This document shows, in pieces, positions 33,295-42,971 of a DNA stretch of 44,675 bases. The stretch comes from Ponticaulis koreensis DSM 19734 (lineage in GTDB: Bacteria; Pseudomonadota; Alphaproteobacteria; Caulobacterales; Hyphomonadaceae), in assembly GCF_000420665.1 (NCBI RefSeq), contig NZ_ATVJ01000004.1, positions 1-44,675 of the forward strand. The letters are read 5' to 3'. Below the pieces are notes generated by a model that was not told where the DNA came from, ran no database searches, and was given only the letters and a program-made list of their open reading frames with translations. Each line of letters opens with the position of its first letter. Within the stretch, counting starts at the first letter, position 1. Position numbers and translations under genes: made by a program.

Positions 33295-34299
33295 CTAGCG
33301 ATTATAATAGTCCCGATACCATCTGACGAAGACGTCCACACCATCCTTGAGGTCGGTCTCAGGCTTATAGCCTGTCAAACGTTGCAGCAAAGTTGCGTCT
33401 GCCCATGTCGCCTGCACATCGCCGGGCTGCATTGGCATATAATTGCGGACTGCTTTTTTGCCGATGCTGGTCTCGATCGCCTCGATGAAGTCGAGAAGCT
33501 TCACTGGATTGGAATTGCCGATGTTCACCACGCGGAATGGCGCCACCGGCGAAAGCGAGTCACCCTCAACGCGTGCATCCTCAGACGGGATGGCATCCAT
33601 CAGCAATCGAATACCACGCACCAGATCTTCCACATAGGTGAAATCACGCGCCATATCGCCATGGTTATAAATGTCGATCGGCCGGTCGTTCAGAATGGCG
33701 TCTGTAAATTTAAAATAGGCCAGATCAGGCCGCCCCCAGGCACCGTAGACAGTAAAGAAACGGAACATTGTCGTCGGAACGTTCCACAGATTGGCGTAGG
33801 AATGCGCCATGCTCTCATTTGCCTTCTTGGTAGCGGCATACATTGAGAGCTGGGTTTCAGTCTGGTCGGTTTCCTTGAACGGCATCTGCGTGTTCGCACC
33901 ATAAACCGAGCTCGATGACGCCATGAGCAAATGCTGCACGCCGCTTTTCTGGGCAGCGTCCATCACATTGAACGTGCCCATGACATTCGAATTGATATAG
34001 TCGCGCGGCTTCTCAATAGAGTGACGCACCCCAGCCTGCCCGGCCAGATGGGCGATCATATCCGGTTTGAAGTCCAGAATGGCAGGAACAAGAACGTCTT
34101 CGTCTTCCAGAAGTCCTTCGCTGCGCGAGAACGCCGGATAGGCGTCCAGCTGCGCATTGCGATTTTTCTTCAGCTGGACGTCATAATAGTCGGTCATGCC
34201 GTCGAAGCCGTGAACTTCCACGCCCTCCTCAAGCAGCAATTTTGCGAGGTGGAAACCGATAAAGCCTGCTGTGCCGGTAACAAATACGCGCTTCAACAA
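33295..34299 (-). CDS. NAD-dependent epimerase, UDP-glucuronate 4-epimerase-like
   Basis: 334 aa. Extended SDR with TGTAGFIG at 8-15, MTDYYDVQLKKNR (the DYYD..LK motif typical of UDP-glucuronate 4-epimerases), HLAGQAGVRHSIEKP, SSSSVYGANTQMPF, the catalytic YAATKKANE, and RFFTVYGAWGRPDLA. These marks match LpsL/Cap1J-type enzymes that make UDP-galacturonate for capsule, LPS or exopolysaccharide. It forms a probable transcription unit with rfbBDA downstream. The substrate is a family inference. Confidence 0.88.
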   Translation of the reverse strand: MLKRVFVTGTAGFIGFHLAKLLLEEGVEVHGFDGMTDYYDVQLKKNRNAQLDAYPAFSRSEGLLEDEDVLVPAILDFKPDMIAHLAGQAGVRHSIEKPRDYINSNVMGTFNVMDAAQKSGVQHLLMASSSSVYGANTQMPFKETDQTETQLSMYAATKKANESMAHSYANLWNVPTTMFRFFTVYGAWGRPDLAYFKFTDAILNDRPIDIYNHGDMARDFTYVEDLVRGIRLLMDAIPSEDARVEGDSLSPVAPFRVVNIGNSNPVKLLDFIEAIETSIGKKAVRNYMPMQPGDVQATWADATLLQRLTGYKPETDLKDGVDVFVRWYRDYYNR

Positions 34300-34624
34300 G
34301 GATGTCCTTCTTCAATGACCGTTTTGAGGCGGGACAGCGTCATGCCATTCCTGCACCCAATGGGCAATCACTCCGACTGCTATGGACCATGCTTCGCGAG
34401 CATTGTGAATGCCTGCGCTTATCCTGTCCGTTTTTGCCCGGCGATATCCCGCAATCCCATACGTCGAATTATCCTACTCAAATATGGACAATCTGAATAA
34501 GAATTGGTCAGCTCGCTTAAAAGCAGAAAATTTAGGCTCGCCGCTATTCAGTTCGAGGCCAAAAAATTTCAAAGCAGGTCAGCGTCAGCGCGTATTGCTG
34601 ACAAGCATGGGAACAGGAACAAAA
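34300..34624. other. Divergent intergenic region, no gene recognised
   Basis: About 325 bp between the minus-strand epimerase and the plus-strand M14 peptidase. It should hold both promoters. In-frame upstream extension of the peptidase runs through here but reads as random sequence. I see no tRNA, repeat or convincing operator. Confidence 0.4.
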
Positions 34625-37264
34625 ATGCAGCGTCACATCCGGACTATTCTGGCTGCCACGTCGGTAGTTGCTCTTTCAGGTTTATCGCAGGTCGCCTCCG
34701 CGCAGAGCTACCCGCAGGTTCGCTATACAGATACTACGCCGACACTCGAATCTGTCGTCGGGCACGACCATGGCGCCGACGTGTCCTCAATTCCGGAAAT
34801 CCATGAGTTCTTCGATGCGCTCATGGAAGCCAATACGGATCGTATGGAAGTCTTCAAATATGCTGAAAGTTGGCAGGGCCGCGATCTGATCTACGCAGCG
34901 ATTTCATCAGCTGAAAACCTCGCGCGTATGGAAGAGATCAAAGCTGACATGGCCCGTCTCGCATCCGGCACGCTCAGCGAATCTGAAGCCTCAAACATTG
35001 CTGCATCGATTCCGGCTGTAGTCTGGATTTCTGCAGGTGTACACGGCGACGAGATTTCGCCGCCGGACAGCGCTGCTTTCCTCGCCTACCACCTGCTCGC
35101 AGCAGAGGGTGACGCGCTCGTAGACCAGATCCTCGAGAATACAATCGTCATCATCGACCCAAGCCAGAACCCTGACGGTCGCATGCGCTTCCACCACAGC
35201 TTTGATTCCTCTGTGGGTATGGAACCGTTCTCCGACCCAGCCGCCGCAGAGCACGACCAGCCATGGCCGGGCGGACGCTATAACCACTATCTGTTCGACC
35301 TGAACCGTGACTGGTTCGCCATGACCCAGCCGGAAGTTCAGGGTCGTGTTGCATCCGTACTCGACTGGCATCCTGTCGTGTATGTCGACAGCCACGAAAT
35401 GGGGCCATCCAGCACGTATTATTTCCCGCCACCGGCGAACCCGCTCAACCCGAATATTCCTCAGGAGCAGGTTGATCGCCTCTATGAAATGGGCCGCAAC
35501 CATGGTCGCTGGTTCGACCGTTTCGGCGTTGCCTACTACACCCGTGAAGTCTTTGATGCCTTCTATCCGGGCTATGGCGATATGTGGCCGATGCTAAACG
35601 GTGCGACGGCTATGACCTTCGAGCAATCCAGTGCGCGCGGCCTTCTGCAGGACCGTGACGACGGATCAGTCATCACCTATGGCGAAGGTGTCCGTAACAA
35701 CGCACTGGCGATGATCTCCACTCTGGAAGTCGTTTCCCGCGATTCCGAAGGCTATCTGCAGGCTTATGCTGGGTACCGCCGTGATGCGATCGCAGCCAAT
35801 CGCGGCGCGTCCGACCGCTATATCGTTATGGACCTGTCTGAGAACACATATGAGGCAGAGAGCCTCGGTCGCCGTCTCGCCCAGCAAGGCATTGCGGTAA
35901 ACCGTATCGGCGAGAATGCGCGCGTTTGTGGCACGACCTATCAGGATGGCGCACTGGTCGTTGACCTCGCACAGCCTCAGGGCCGCCTCGCACGTACGCT
36001 TCTGGTTGACGACACACCACTGCCACCAGACTTCATCGAAGAAACAGAAGCTCGACGTGCGCGCGGTGCAACGCCGGAACTCTATGACGTGACCGCATGG
36101 TCGCTTCCACTCATGTTCGGCGTAGATTCAGCGACATGTGGCTCAGTGAATCTCAGCAATGCGATCTCTGTCAGCGCAGATGACCCGATTGCTTCAGACG
36201 TCGAAACAGGCGGCAGCTTCGGCTACGCAATCCCATGGACAGATGGCGGTCAGGCGCGTCTCGTAATTGCAGCCATGCGCGAAGGGCTTGTTGGCCGCAC
36301 AACCGACCTGCCATTCGTGCAGGACGGCGTGACCTATCCGATTGGTACGGTTGTTTTCGCCGCGCAGGATAACCCGCGTGACTATGAAACTACCCTGCTC
36401 TCTCTGGCCCGTGACATTGGCGCGGAAGTCGATGCGATGGAATCAAGCTGGGTGGATGATGGTCCGAACTTCGGCAGCGATAACTTCCATCGCCTGAGCG
36501 TTCCAAGCGTCGCAATCGCATGGGATAGCGGCACAAACCCGATCTCAGCCGGTAACACTCGCTTCGTGATCGAGCGTCAGCTTGGCCTGCCGGTCACACC
36601 GATCCGAACATCAAGCTTCGCACGCGCAAATCTCAGCGCATATGATGTTGTCGTTCTGCCAACCTCTTACGGCCTCGGTGCAGAGCTCGGTACATCAGGT
36701 GCAAACGCGCTTCAGACCTATGTTCGCAATGGCGGCACGCTGATCGCGTTTGAGAACAGCGCTTCGATGCTGACCGGCGAGAATTTCGGCCTGCTGTCTA
36801 CCAGCTCCGAAGGCGCGGCGGGCGCTTCAGGTGATAATGGTGCGGCGGGTGCCGGTACGGTCATCACTTCTGAAGAAGCCTATCGTGAGATCATTGCCGA
36901 TCACCATGCCCGTCCGGATGGCGTACCTGGTGTGATCGCCCGCGTGGTGGCAGACACAAACCACTGGCTCGCTGCCGGCTATGATGAAGCGAGCGCGCTT
37001 TATACAGGCAGCCTGATCTTCAGCCCGTTGAACGAAGCGGCTGGCGAGAACGTGTTCCGCTTCGCAGACAGCGATACGCTTCTGCAAAGCGGCTATCTCT
37101 GGGCTGAAAACCTGGAGCAGCTCGCCTACAAACCGTTCGTTATGTATGAGCGCACCGGCCGTGGGTCTGTCATTGCTTTTGCTCAGAGCCCGACGACACG
37201 TGCGTATCTGGACGGCCTGAACCTCGTTCTTGCGAACGCACTGGTTCTGGCACCTGCGCACTAA
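34625..37264 (+). CDS. Secreted M14-family zinc metallocarboxypeptidase, large form
   Basis: 879 aa. Signal peptide about 1-27 (ILAATSVVALSGLSQVASA), then the peptidase_M14 domain about 45-380. Zinc ligands are H140 and E143 (VHGDE) and H257 (DSHEMG). The catalytic Glu is probably E333 (MTFEQSS), and substrate-binding residues lie in NRDWFAMTQPE. The middle domain (about 450-640) is unassigned. The region about 660-850 looks like a class-I amidotransferase-like fold (VVLPTSYG...LQTYVRNGGTLIAFENSASM) broken by a Gly/Ala-rich stretch (GAAGASGDNGAAGAG). The enzyme probably degrades peptides in the periplasm or outside. I chose ATG 34625 because AGGA lies 6 nt before it and the signal peptide starts there; the longer ORF lacks a signal. 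Confidence 0.88.
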   Translation: MQRHIRTILAATSVVALSGLSQVASAQSYPQVRYTDTTPTLESVVGHDHGADVSSIPEIHEFFDALMEANTDRMEVFKYAESWQGRDLIYAAISSAENLARMEEIKADMARLASGTLSESEASNIAASIPAVVWISAGVHGDEISPPDSAAFLAYHLLAAEGDALVDQILENTIVIIDPSQNPDGRMRFHHSFDSSVGMEPFSDPAAAEHDQPWPGGRYNHYLFDLNRDWFAMTQPEVQGRVASVLDWHPVVYVDSHEMGPSSTYYFPPPANPLNPNIPQEQVDRLYEMGRNHGRWFDRFGVAYYTREVFDAFYPGYGDMWPMLNGATAMTFEQSSARGLLQDRDDGSVITYGEGVRNNALAMISTLEVVSRDSEGYLQAYAGYRRDAIAANRGASDRYIVMDLSENTYEAESLGRRLAQQGIAVNRIGENARVCGTTYQDGALVVDLAQPQGRLARTLLVDDTPLPPDFIEETEARRARGATPELYDVTAWSLPLMFGVDSATCGSVNLSNAISVSADDPIASDVETGGSFGYAIPWTDGGQARLVIAAMREGLVGRTTDLPFVQDGVTYPIGTVVFAAQDNPRDYETTLLSLARDIGAEVDAMESSWVDDGPNFGSDNFHRLSVPSVAIAWDSGTNPISAGNTRFVIERQLGLPVTPIRTSSFARANLSAYDVVVLPTSYGLGAELGTSGANALQTYVRNGGTLIAFENSASMLTGENFGLLSTSSEGAAGASGDNGAAGAGTVITSEEAYREIIADHHARPDGVPGVIARVVADTNHWLAAGYDEASALYTGSLIFSPLNEAAGENVFRFADSDTLLQSGYLWAENLEQLAYKPFVMYERTGRGSVIAFAQSPTTRAYLDGLNLVLANALVLAPAH

Positions 37265-37287
37265 GCAAGTGCCAATATCTCAAACAG

Positions 37288-37317
37288 AAAAGCCCCCGCA
37301 ATCGGGGGCTTTTTTTA
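37288..37317. terminator. Bidirectional intrinsic terminator
   Basis: AAAAGCCCCC-GCAATC-GGGGGCTTTTTTT: a 7-bp GC-rich stem (37291-37310) with A and T runs on both sides. It serves the M14 gene (+) and the convergent LysR gene (-), whose stop codon lies in the T run. Confidence 0.92.
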
Positions 37318-38196
37318 TGTGCGGCTTTCAACATGCCGGGCGAGCAGTTTCACCCCTTCTTCCACTTCAGGCGGCAGCTGCCCCGCCTCCTCTTCCGAGC
37401 GAAAAACAAGACCAATCTGGCGTTCAACAGCAAACCCTTTGAGGGGGCGTAGAACAATGCCTGACGACTCATAACTGGCTGGCATGATGGTGATTCCGAG
37501 CCCGCATGCGACCATCTCCATCACGCGCTCATCATTCGATGACCGGAAAGAGAAGAAGGGGCGGACGCCCTGCTCTGTGAAGAACCGACTGGTCTCCGAT
37601 AGCGCCTCACAGTGGCGTCGAACCATCATGACACTTTCGGCGACATCCTCGACGGTTACGACATCATAGCCTGCCGCGGGATGCTCCGGCATCAACGCCA
37701 TATGATAGGGCTCGCGATAAAGATGCTGCTCGACATACCGTTCACCGCCGCGCCCTACTACGGTGAGCGCCGCATCAATCCGCCGTCGGGCCAGCGCATT
37801 GGACAGTTCCTTCTCTGAGCCCTCCACGATCTCGATCCGAAGTGTCGGATTGGAGAGGTGCAGTCGCCCGAACGCCTGACCGACGAGCCTTGCCGGAATG
37901 GTCGACAGAATGCCCAGCCGCGTGACTTCTGGCGCTCCCTCGGACCTTACGGAAATGGCTGCCTGATTGAACTCGCTTTCAATTCGCCTCGCATGCGGCA
38001 GGAATCGCGCCCCAGCACTCGTCAGGCTGATACGTCGCGTGGACCGCTCGAACAGGGTTTCACCCAGAAGGCTTTCAAGCTTGGCAATGCCAACAGACAG
38101 CGTAGGCTGGGATACGTTCGCCTGCCGTGACGCCCGTGAAAACGAGCCCTGATCCACGACAGCGAGGAAGTAGCGAATAAGATAGCGGTCGATCAT
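37315..38196 (-). CDS. LysR-family transcriptional regulator, divergent from the leucine operon
   Basis: 293 aa. N-terminal winged helix-turn-helix about 1-60 (YFLAVVDQGSFSRASRQANVSQPTLSVGIAKLESLLGETLFERSTRR), linker helix, then the effector-binding domain (VTRLGILSTIPARLVGQAFGRLH...) ending about residue 290. Divergent to isovaleryl-CoA dehydrogenase, 114 bp apart, so it very likely controls that operon and itself. A TATAG-N7-CTATA inverted repeat (38211-38227) containing T-N11-A lies 15 bp upstream of its start. The inducer is unknown; an acyl-CoA or branched acid is a reasonable guess. Confidence 0.9.
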   Translation of the reverse strand: MIDRYLIRYFLAVVDQGSFSRASRQANVSQPTLSVGIAKLESLLGETLFERSTRRISLTSAGARFLPHARRIESEFNQAAISVRSEGAPEVTRLGILSTIPARLVGQAFGRLHLSNPTLRIEIVEGSEKELSNALARRRIDAALTVVGRGGERYVEQHLYREPYHMALMPEHPAAGYDVVTVEDVAESVMMVRRHCEALSETSRFFTEQGVRPFFSFRSSNDERVMEMVACGLGITIMPASYESSGIVLRPLKGFAVERQIGLVFRSEEEAGQLPPEVEEGVKLLARHVESRT

Positions 38197-38210
38197 CGGA
38201 CGATCCTATT

Positions 38211-38227
38211 TATAGACAGGACCTATA
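38211..38227. promoter_or_regulatory. Likely LysR-type regulator binding site
   Basis: Perfect inverted repeat TATAG-ACAGGAC-CTATA containing T-N11-A, the LysR operator pattern, in the 114-bp divergent region. A possible second partial site (CTATTTATAG, 38206-38215) overlaps it. A TAAAAT -10-like hexamer at 38273-38278 may serve the operon; its -35 is weak, as expected for an activated promoter. Confidence 0.55.
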
Positions 38228-38310
38228 TCTAAGGCAAAAATTTTTCAATTTCATCTATTCAACGTGTTTTGCTAAAATCCGCAAAAAATACAGTTAGGGA
38301 GACTGAACAG

Positions 38311-39462
38311 ATGAGCGGCCTCGATTTCTCACTTGGTGAAACAGCGGACATGCTCCGCGAGACCTGCGAGCGTTTTGCGCGAGACAGGCTGGCCCCTATC
38401 GCAGCCGAGATCGACAGCACCGACGAATGCCCGCGCTGGGTATGGACGGAAATGGGCGAGCTTGGCCTGCATGGCATAACCGTGGAAGAAGAAGATGGCG
38501 GACTTGGCCTCGGCTATCTGGAACACGTTGTCGCTATGGAAGAGATTTCCCGAGCGTCCGCCTCTATAGGTCTCTCTTATGGTGCACACTCTAACCTGTG
38601 TGTGAACCAGATCCGTCGCTGGGGCACGCCCGCACAGAAAGCAAAATACCTTCCAAAGCTGATTTCTGGTGAGCATGTCGGCGCGCTCGCTATGTCTGAA
38701 GCCGGATCAGGTTCTGACGTAATGAGCATGAGCCTACGCGCTAAGAAAGCTGACGGCGGCTATGTTCTAAGCGGAACCAAATTCTGGATCACCAACGGTC
38801 CGATTGCCGATACGCTTGTCATCTACGCCAAGACTGATCCGGAAGCCGGCTCAAAAAGCGTGACAGCCTTCCTGGTCGAGAAAGACTTCAAAGGCTTCTC
38901 CTGCGCTCGCAAGCTCGACAAGATGGGTATGCGCGGCTCTTACACGGGTGAGCTGGTCTTTGAAGACTGTTTCGTGCCGGACGAGAACGTGATGGGCGAA
39001 GAGGGTCAGGGCGCCGCTATTCTGATGAGCGGGCTCGACTATGAGCGTTCCGTGCTTTCAGGCGGCCCGCTTGGCATTATGCAGGCCTGCATTGATACCG
39101 TCCTGCCATATATTCGCGAGCGTAAACAGTTCGGGCGCCCGATTGGTGACTTCCAGCTAATGCAGGCGAAGATCGCAGACATGTATGTCGCGTTGAACTC
39201 CTCACGCGCCTACGTCTATGCCGTCGCCAAAGCCTGCGACAATGACCAGACGACGCGCTTCGATGCGGCGGGTGCAATCCTGATGTCGAGCGAGAACGCG
39301 GTGAAGTGCTCCCTCGAAGCCATTCAGGCCCTTGGCGGCGCTGGCTACACAAAAGAATGGCCGGTTGAACGCCTTTTGCGTGACGCTAAACTCTATGACA
39401 TTGGCGCAGGAACGAACGAGATCCGTCGCTTCCTGATCGGACGGGAGTTGATGAAAGGATGA
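38311..39462 (+). CDS. ivd: Isovaleryl-CoA dehydrogenase
   Basis: 383 aa. Oxidises isovaleryl-CoA to 3-methylcrotonyl-CoA in leucine breakdown, electrons going to ETF. Landmarks: [54 protein letters not shown], and E245 in [15 protein letters not shown], at the position of the catalytic Glu of human IVD (a shift shared by IVDs and absent from most other acyl-CoA dehydrogenases). The C-terminus [16 protein letters not shown] is conserved. ATG 38311 follows AGGGAGA. It overlaps the next gene by 4 bp (ATGA). First gene of a five-gene operon. Confidence 0.94.
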   Translation: MSGLDFSLGETADMLRETCERFARDRLAPIAAEIDSTDECPRWVWTEMGELGLHGITVEEEDGGLGLGYLEHVVAMEEISRASASIGLSYGAHSNLCVNQIRRWGTPAQKAKYLPKLISGEHVGALAMSEAGSGSDVMSMSLRAKKADGGYVLSGTKFWITNGPIADTLVIYAKTDPEAGSKSVTAFLVEKDFKGFSCARKLDKMGMRGSYTGELVFEDCFVPDENVMGEEGQGAAILMSGLDYERSVLSGGPLGIMQACIDTVLPYIRERKQFGRPIGDFQLMQAKIADMYVALNSSRAYVYAVAKACDNDQTTRFDAAGAILMSSENAVKCSLEAIQALGGAGYTKEWPVERLLRDAKLYDIGAGTNEIRRFLIGRELMKG

Positions 39463-41060
39463 GTACGCCTCAACTGAAAACCAAACTCCTGCCGGATAGC
39501 GATGACGCGAAAACCTTTAAAGCGGCTAACCAGTCGCTGGTCGACCGTCTGAAAGCAGATGTCGCTCAGGCTGCGCTCGGCGGGAATGAAAAATCCCGCG
39601 CACGTCACACCTCACGTGGAAAGCTTTTACCTCGCGACCGCGTACGTCATCTTCTTGATCCGCGCGCCCCGTTTCTGGAGCTTTCCCAGCTTGCCGCGAA
39701 TGGCCTCTATGGCGAGGATATTCCGGGCGCGGGCATTATCACAGGCATTGGTCAGGTCCATGGACGCCCTGTCATGATCATAGCCAATGATGCGACGGTT
39801 AAAGGCGGCACTTACTATCCGATGACGGTGAAGAAGCATCTGCGCGCACAGGAAATTGCGCTGCAGAACCGCCTGCCTTGCATTTACCTCGTCGACTCCG
39901 GCGGTGCGAACCTGCCCCATCAGGATGAAGTCTTTCCCGACAAAGATCATTTCGGCCGCATCTTCTTCAATCAGGCCAATATGTCGGCAAAAGGCATTCC
40001 GCAGATTGCCTGCGTGATGGGTAGCTGTACGGCGGGTGGCGCTTATGTTCCGGCCATGTCGGACGAGACGGTGATCGTGCGCAATCAGGGCACAATCTTC
40101 CTTGCTGGTCCGCCTTTGGTGAAAGCCGCTACAGGCGAAGAAATCTCCGCCGAAGACCTTGGCGGCGGCGACCTCCACGGTTCCAAATCCGGTGTCGTCG
40201 ACCATGTCGCGGAGAGCGATGAGCACGCGCTCTCAATTGTCCGCAGCATTATTTCGACTCTGCCACCAGCTGCCGATCCGGGCCTCAATATGAAGCAGGG
40301 CAATGCGCCGCTTTATCCGGCAGAAGATTTATACAGTCTCATTCCTACTGATCTGCGCATGCAGATGGACGTGAAAGAGATCATTGCACGCCTGGTAGAC
40401 GGCTCTGAATTTCACGAATTCAAAGCCAATTATGGCAGCACGCTCGTTTGCGGCTTCGCGCATATCTGGGGCATGCCAGTCGCCATTCTCGGCAATAACG
40501 GCGTCCTCTATTCAGAGAGCGCACAGAAAGGCGCGCACTTCATTGAGCTCGCCTGCCAGCGACGCATTCCGCTTCTCTTCCTGCAGAACATTTCCGGCTT
40601 CATGGTGGGCGGCAAGTATGAGGCAGAAGGCATTGCCAAGCACGGCGCGAAGCTGGTGACAGCGGTCTCTACAGCACAGGTGCCTAAAATCACGGTTCTG
40701 ATTGGCGGCAGCTTCGGCGCGGGTAATTACGGCATGGCCGGACGCGCCTACGAGCCGCGCTTCCTCTTTTCATGGCCAAACAGCCGCATCTCCGTCATGG
40801 GCGGCGAACAGGCTGCCAGCGTCCTGGCGACCGTGCACCGCGATGCGGACAAATGGAGCGATGAAGACGCCGAGAACTTCAAGGCACCTATCCGTGAGAA
40901 ATACGAGACCGAGGGCAATCCATGGTATGCAACGTCCCGCATCTGGGATGATGGCATTATCGATCCGGCACAGACACGAGATGTGCTCGGCCTCGCCTTC
41001 GCTGCAACGCTGAACGCGCCGATACCGGAACGCGCTCAATTCGGCATTTTCAGGATGTAA
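39459..41060 (+). CDS. mccB: 3-Methylcrotonyl-CoA carboxylase beta subunit
   Basis: 533 aa, normal for the carboxyltransferase subunit. It transfers CO2 from biotin to 3-methylcrotonyl-CoA. Marks: [23 protein letters not shown] near the N-terminus, [85 protein letters not shown], and [26 protein letters not shown]. The [14 protein letters not shown] stretch separates MccB from PccB. Coupled to ivd by a 4-bp overlap and followed by mccA after 4 bp. Confidence 0.95.
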   Translation: MSTPQLKTKLLPDSDDAKTFKAANQSLVDRLKADVAQAALGGNEKSRARHTSRGKLLPRDRVRHLLDPRAPFLELSQLAANGLYGEDIPGAGIITGIGQVHGRPVMIIANDATVKGGTYYPMTVKKHLRAQEIALQNRLPCIYLVDSGGANLPHQDEVFPDKDHFGRIFFNQANMSAKGIPQIACVMGSCTAGGAYVPAMSDETVIVRNQGTIFLAGPPLVKAATGEEISAEDLGGGDLHGSKSGVVDHVAESDEHALSIVRSIISTLPPAADPGLNMKQGNAPLYPAEDLYSLIPTDLRMQMDVKEIIARLVDGSEFHEFKANYGSTLVCGFAHIWGMPVAILGNNGVLYSESAQKGAHFIELACQRRIPLLFLQNISGFMVGGKYEAEGIAKHGAKLVTAVSTAQVPKITVLIGGSFGAGNYGMAGRAYEPRFLFSWPNSRISVMGGEQAASVLATVHRDADKWSDEDAENFKAPIREKYETEGNPWYATSRIWDDGIIDPAQTRDVLGLAFAATLNAPIPERAQFGIFRM

Positions 41061-41064
41061 TGCC

Positions 41065-42969
41065 ATGATCAGTTCTATTCTAATCGCAAACCGCGGCGAG
41101 ATTGCCTGCCGTGTCATTCGTACTGCCCGTGAACTCGGCATCCGAACGATTGCCGTCTTTTCTGATGCAGACGCAAATGCTCTTCACGTTCTGGAAGCAG
41201 ACGAAGCCGTGCATATCGGCCCTGCCCCGGCGAGTGAAAGCTATCTCGTCGGCAGCAAGATCATCGAAGCTGCAAAACAAACCGGCGCAGATGCCATCCA
41301 TCCGGGCTATGGTTTCCTGTCAGAAAACGCGGCCTTCGCTCAGTCAGTTATTGATGCCGGCATCATCTTGGTAGGTCCCAAGCCTGACAGCATTAACGCA
41401 ATGGGTCTGAAAGACGCCGCCAAAAAGCTGATGCAGGACGCAGGCGTACCAACAACGCCGGGATATCTCGGCGAAGACCAGTCATCTGACGCGCTGAAAT
41501 CAGAGGCGGACAAAATCGGCTATCCGGTGCTGATCAAAGCGGTCGCTGGCGGTGGCGGCAAAGGCATGCGAAAAGTCGAGAGCAGCGAAGATTTCCTCGA
41601 GGCGCTCGGCTCCTGCCAGCGTGAAGCGAAATCAAGCTTCGGTGACGATCGTGTTCTGCTCGAAAAATTCATCACCAATCCTCGCCATATCGAGGTGCAG
41701 GTGTTTGGCGACAGTCACGGCAATGTCGTCCATCTGTTCGAGCGCGACTGCACGCTGCAACGCCGCCATCAGAAAGTCATCGAAGAAGCCCCTGCCCCAG
41801 GCATGAGCCATGAAGCCCGCGAAGCCATTTGCGCAGCCGCTGTTCGTGCAGCGCAGGCGGTGAACTATGTCGGCGCTGGCACGGTTGAGTTTATCGCCGA
41901 CGGATCGGGTCCCTTGGCCGCAGACCAGACATGGTTCATGGAAATGAACACCCGCCTTCAGGTAGAGCATCCCGTCACTGAAGAGATCACCGGCGTAGAT
42001 CTTGTAGAATGGCAGCTGCGCGTCGCTGCTGGCGAGGCCCTGCCACTTAAGCAGGACGAGATTGAAATCAATGGCTGGGCGATGGAAGCCCGTCTCTATG
42101 CCGAAAATCCGGAAACCGGCTTTCTGCCATCGACGGGTAAACTCGAGATCCTCGACCTTCCGTCTTTCGTTCGCGTCGACACCGGCGTTTATCAGGGAAG
42201 CGAAGTCTCACCGTTCTACGATCCGATGATCGCCAAGCTCATTGCCTATGGCGAAACGCGGGATGATGCCCGCGAAGCACTCGCCAGCGCCTGCGGCGCT
42301 GTAGCGACATGGCCGGTGCGCAATAATGCCGGCTTCCTGACGACGCTCCTTCGTGAACCGGCATTTGCCGAGGCTGAAGTCACCACGGGCTTCATCGAAG
42401 CAGAAGGCGCTCGTCTGACAGACAAGCCGACACCTTCGCCAGAAGGCATAAGCGTAGTCGCACTCCATCTGGAGCAGGAAATTACGCTTGTAAGCTTCTC
42501 CGGCACGACACTCAATCCATGGGGCCAGCTGGAAGGCTTCCGCCTCAACGCGGATCAGGATGTCGAAAGCTGGTTCTCAGTGGACGGTGAAATCGTATCG
42601 GTGATCCGCAGCGAAGATGAAGACTATTTTGAAGATAACCTGCTCGGCACGCCAGAAGGCTATCTGCTCATCGAAAACGGTTGGCCTTATCATGTAACCT
42701 GGCCGCAATTTGATGCTCAGGGCGCAGCTGGCGCAAGCGATGGAGCCATCATCTCACCAATGCCCGGCAAAGTGATCGGTCTGTTCGTTTCTGAGGGCCA
42801 GAGCGTGACGTCAGGCGAAAAGCTGGTCACGCTGGAAGCCATGAAGATGGAGCACAATCTGACCGCGCCGTATGATGGCATAGTAGCAACAGTATCCGTT
42901 GCACAGAACGATCAGGTTGAAGAAGGGGCAGCCCTCATCACAATCGAACCTAAAACGGACGAGGCATAA
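41065..42969 (+). CDS. mccA: 3-Methylcrotonyl-CoA carboxylase alpha subunit
   Basis: 634 aa. Biotin carboxylase plus biotinyl domain. IANRGEIACRVIRTARELGIRT, ATP-grasp GGGGKGMRKV, FMEMNTRLQVEHPVTEEITGVDLVEWQLRVA, and the biotin site K594 in LEAMKMEHN. The ARGxxxxVEWQLRVAAGE style and the direct link to ivd and mccB identify it as MccA rather than another biotin carboxylase. It partners with the beta subunit encoded immediately upstream. A MaoC-type gene begins 2 bp after its stop codon. Confidence 0.95.
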   Translation: MISSILIANRGEIACRVIRTARELGIRTIAVFSDADANALHVLEADEAVHIGPAPASESYLVGSKIIEAAKQTGADAIHPGYGFLSENAAFAQSVIDAGIILVGPKPDSINAMGLKDAAKKLMQDAGVPTTPGYLGEDQSSDALKSEADKIGYPVLIKAVAGGGGKGMRKVESSEDFLEALGSCQREAKSSFGDDRVLLEKFITNPRHIEVQVFGDSHGNVVHLFERDCTLQRRHQKVIEEAPAPGMSHEAREAICAAAVRAAQAVNYVGAGTVEFIADGSGPLAADQTWFMEMNTRLQVEHPVTEEITGVDLVEWQLRVAAGEALPLKQDEIEINGWAMEARLYAENPETGFLPSTGKLEILDLPSFVRVDTGVYQGSEVSPFYDPMIAKLIAYGETRDDAREALASACGAVATWPVRNNAGFLTTLLREPAFAEAEVTTGFIEAEGARLTDKPTPSPEGISVVALHLEQEITLVSFSGTTLNPWGQLEGFRLNADQDVESWFSVDGEIVSVIRSEDEDYFEDNLLGTPEGYLLIENGWPYHVTWPQFDAQGAAGASDGAIISPMPGKVIGLFVSEGQSVTSGEKLVTLEAMKMEHNLTAPYDGIVATVSVAQNDQVEEGAALITIEPKTDEA

Positions 42970-42971
42970 GC

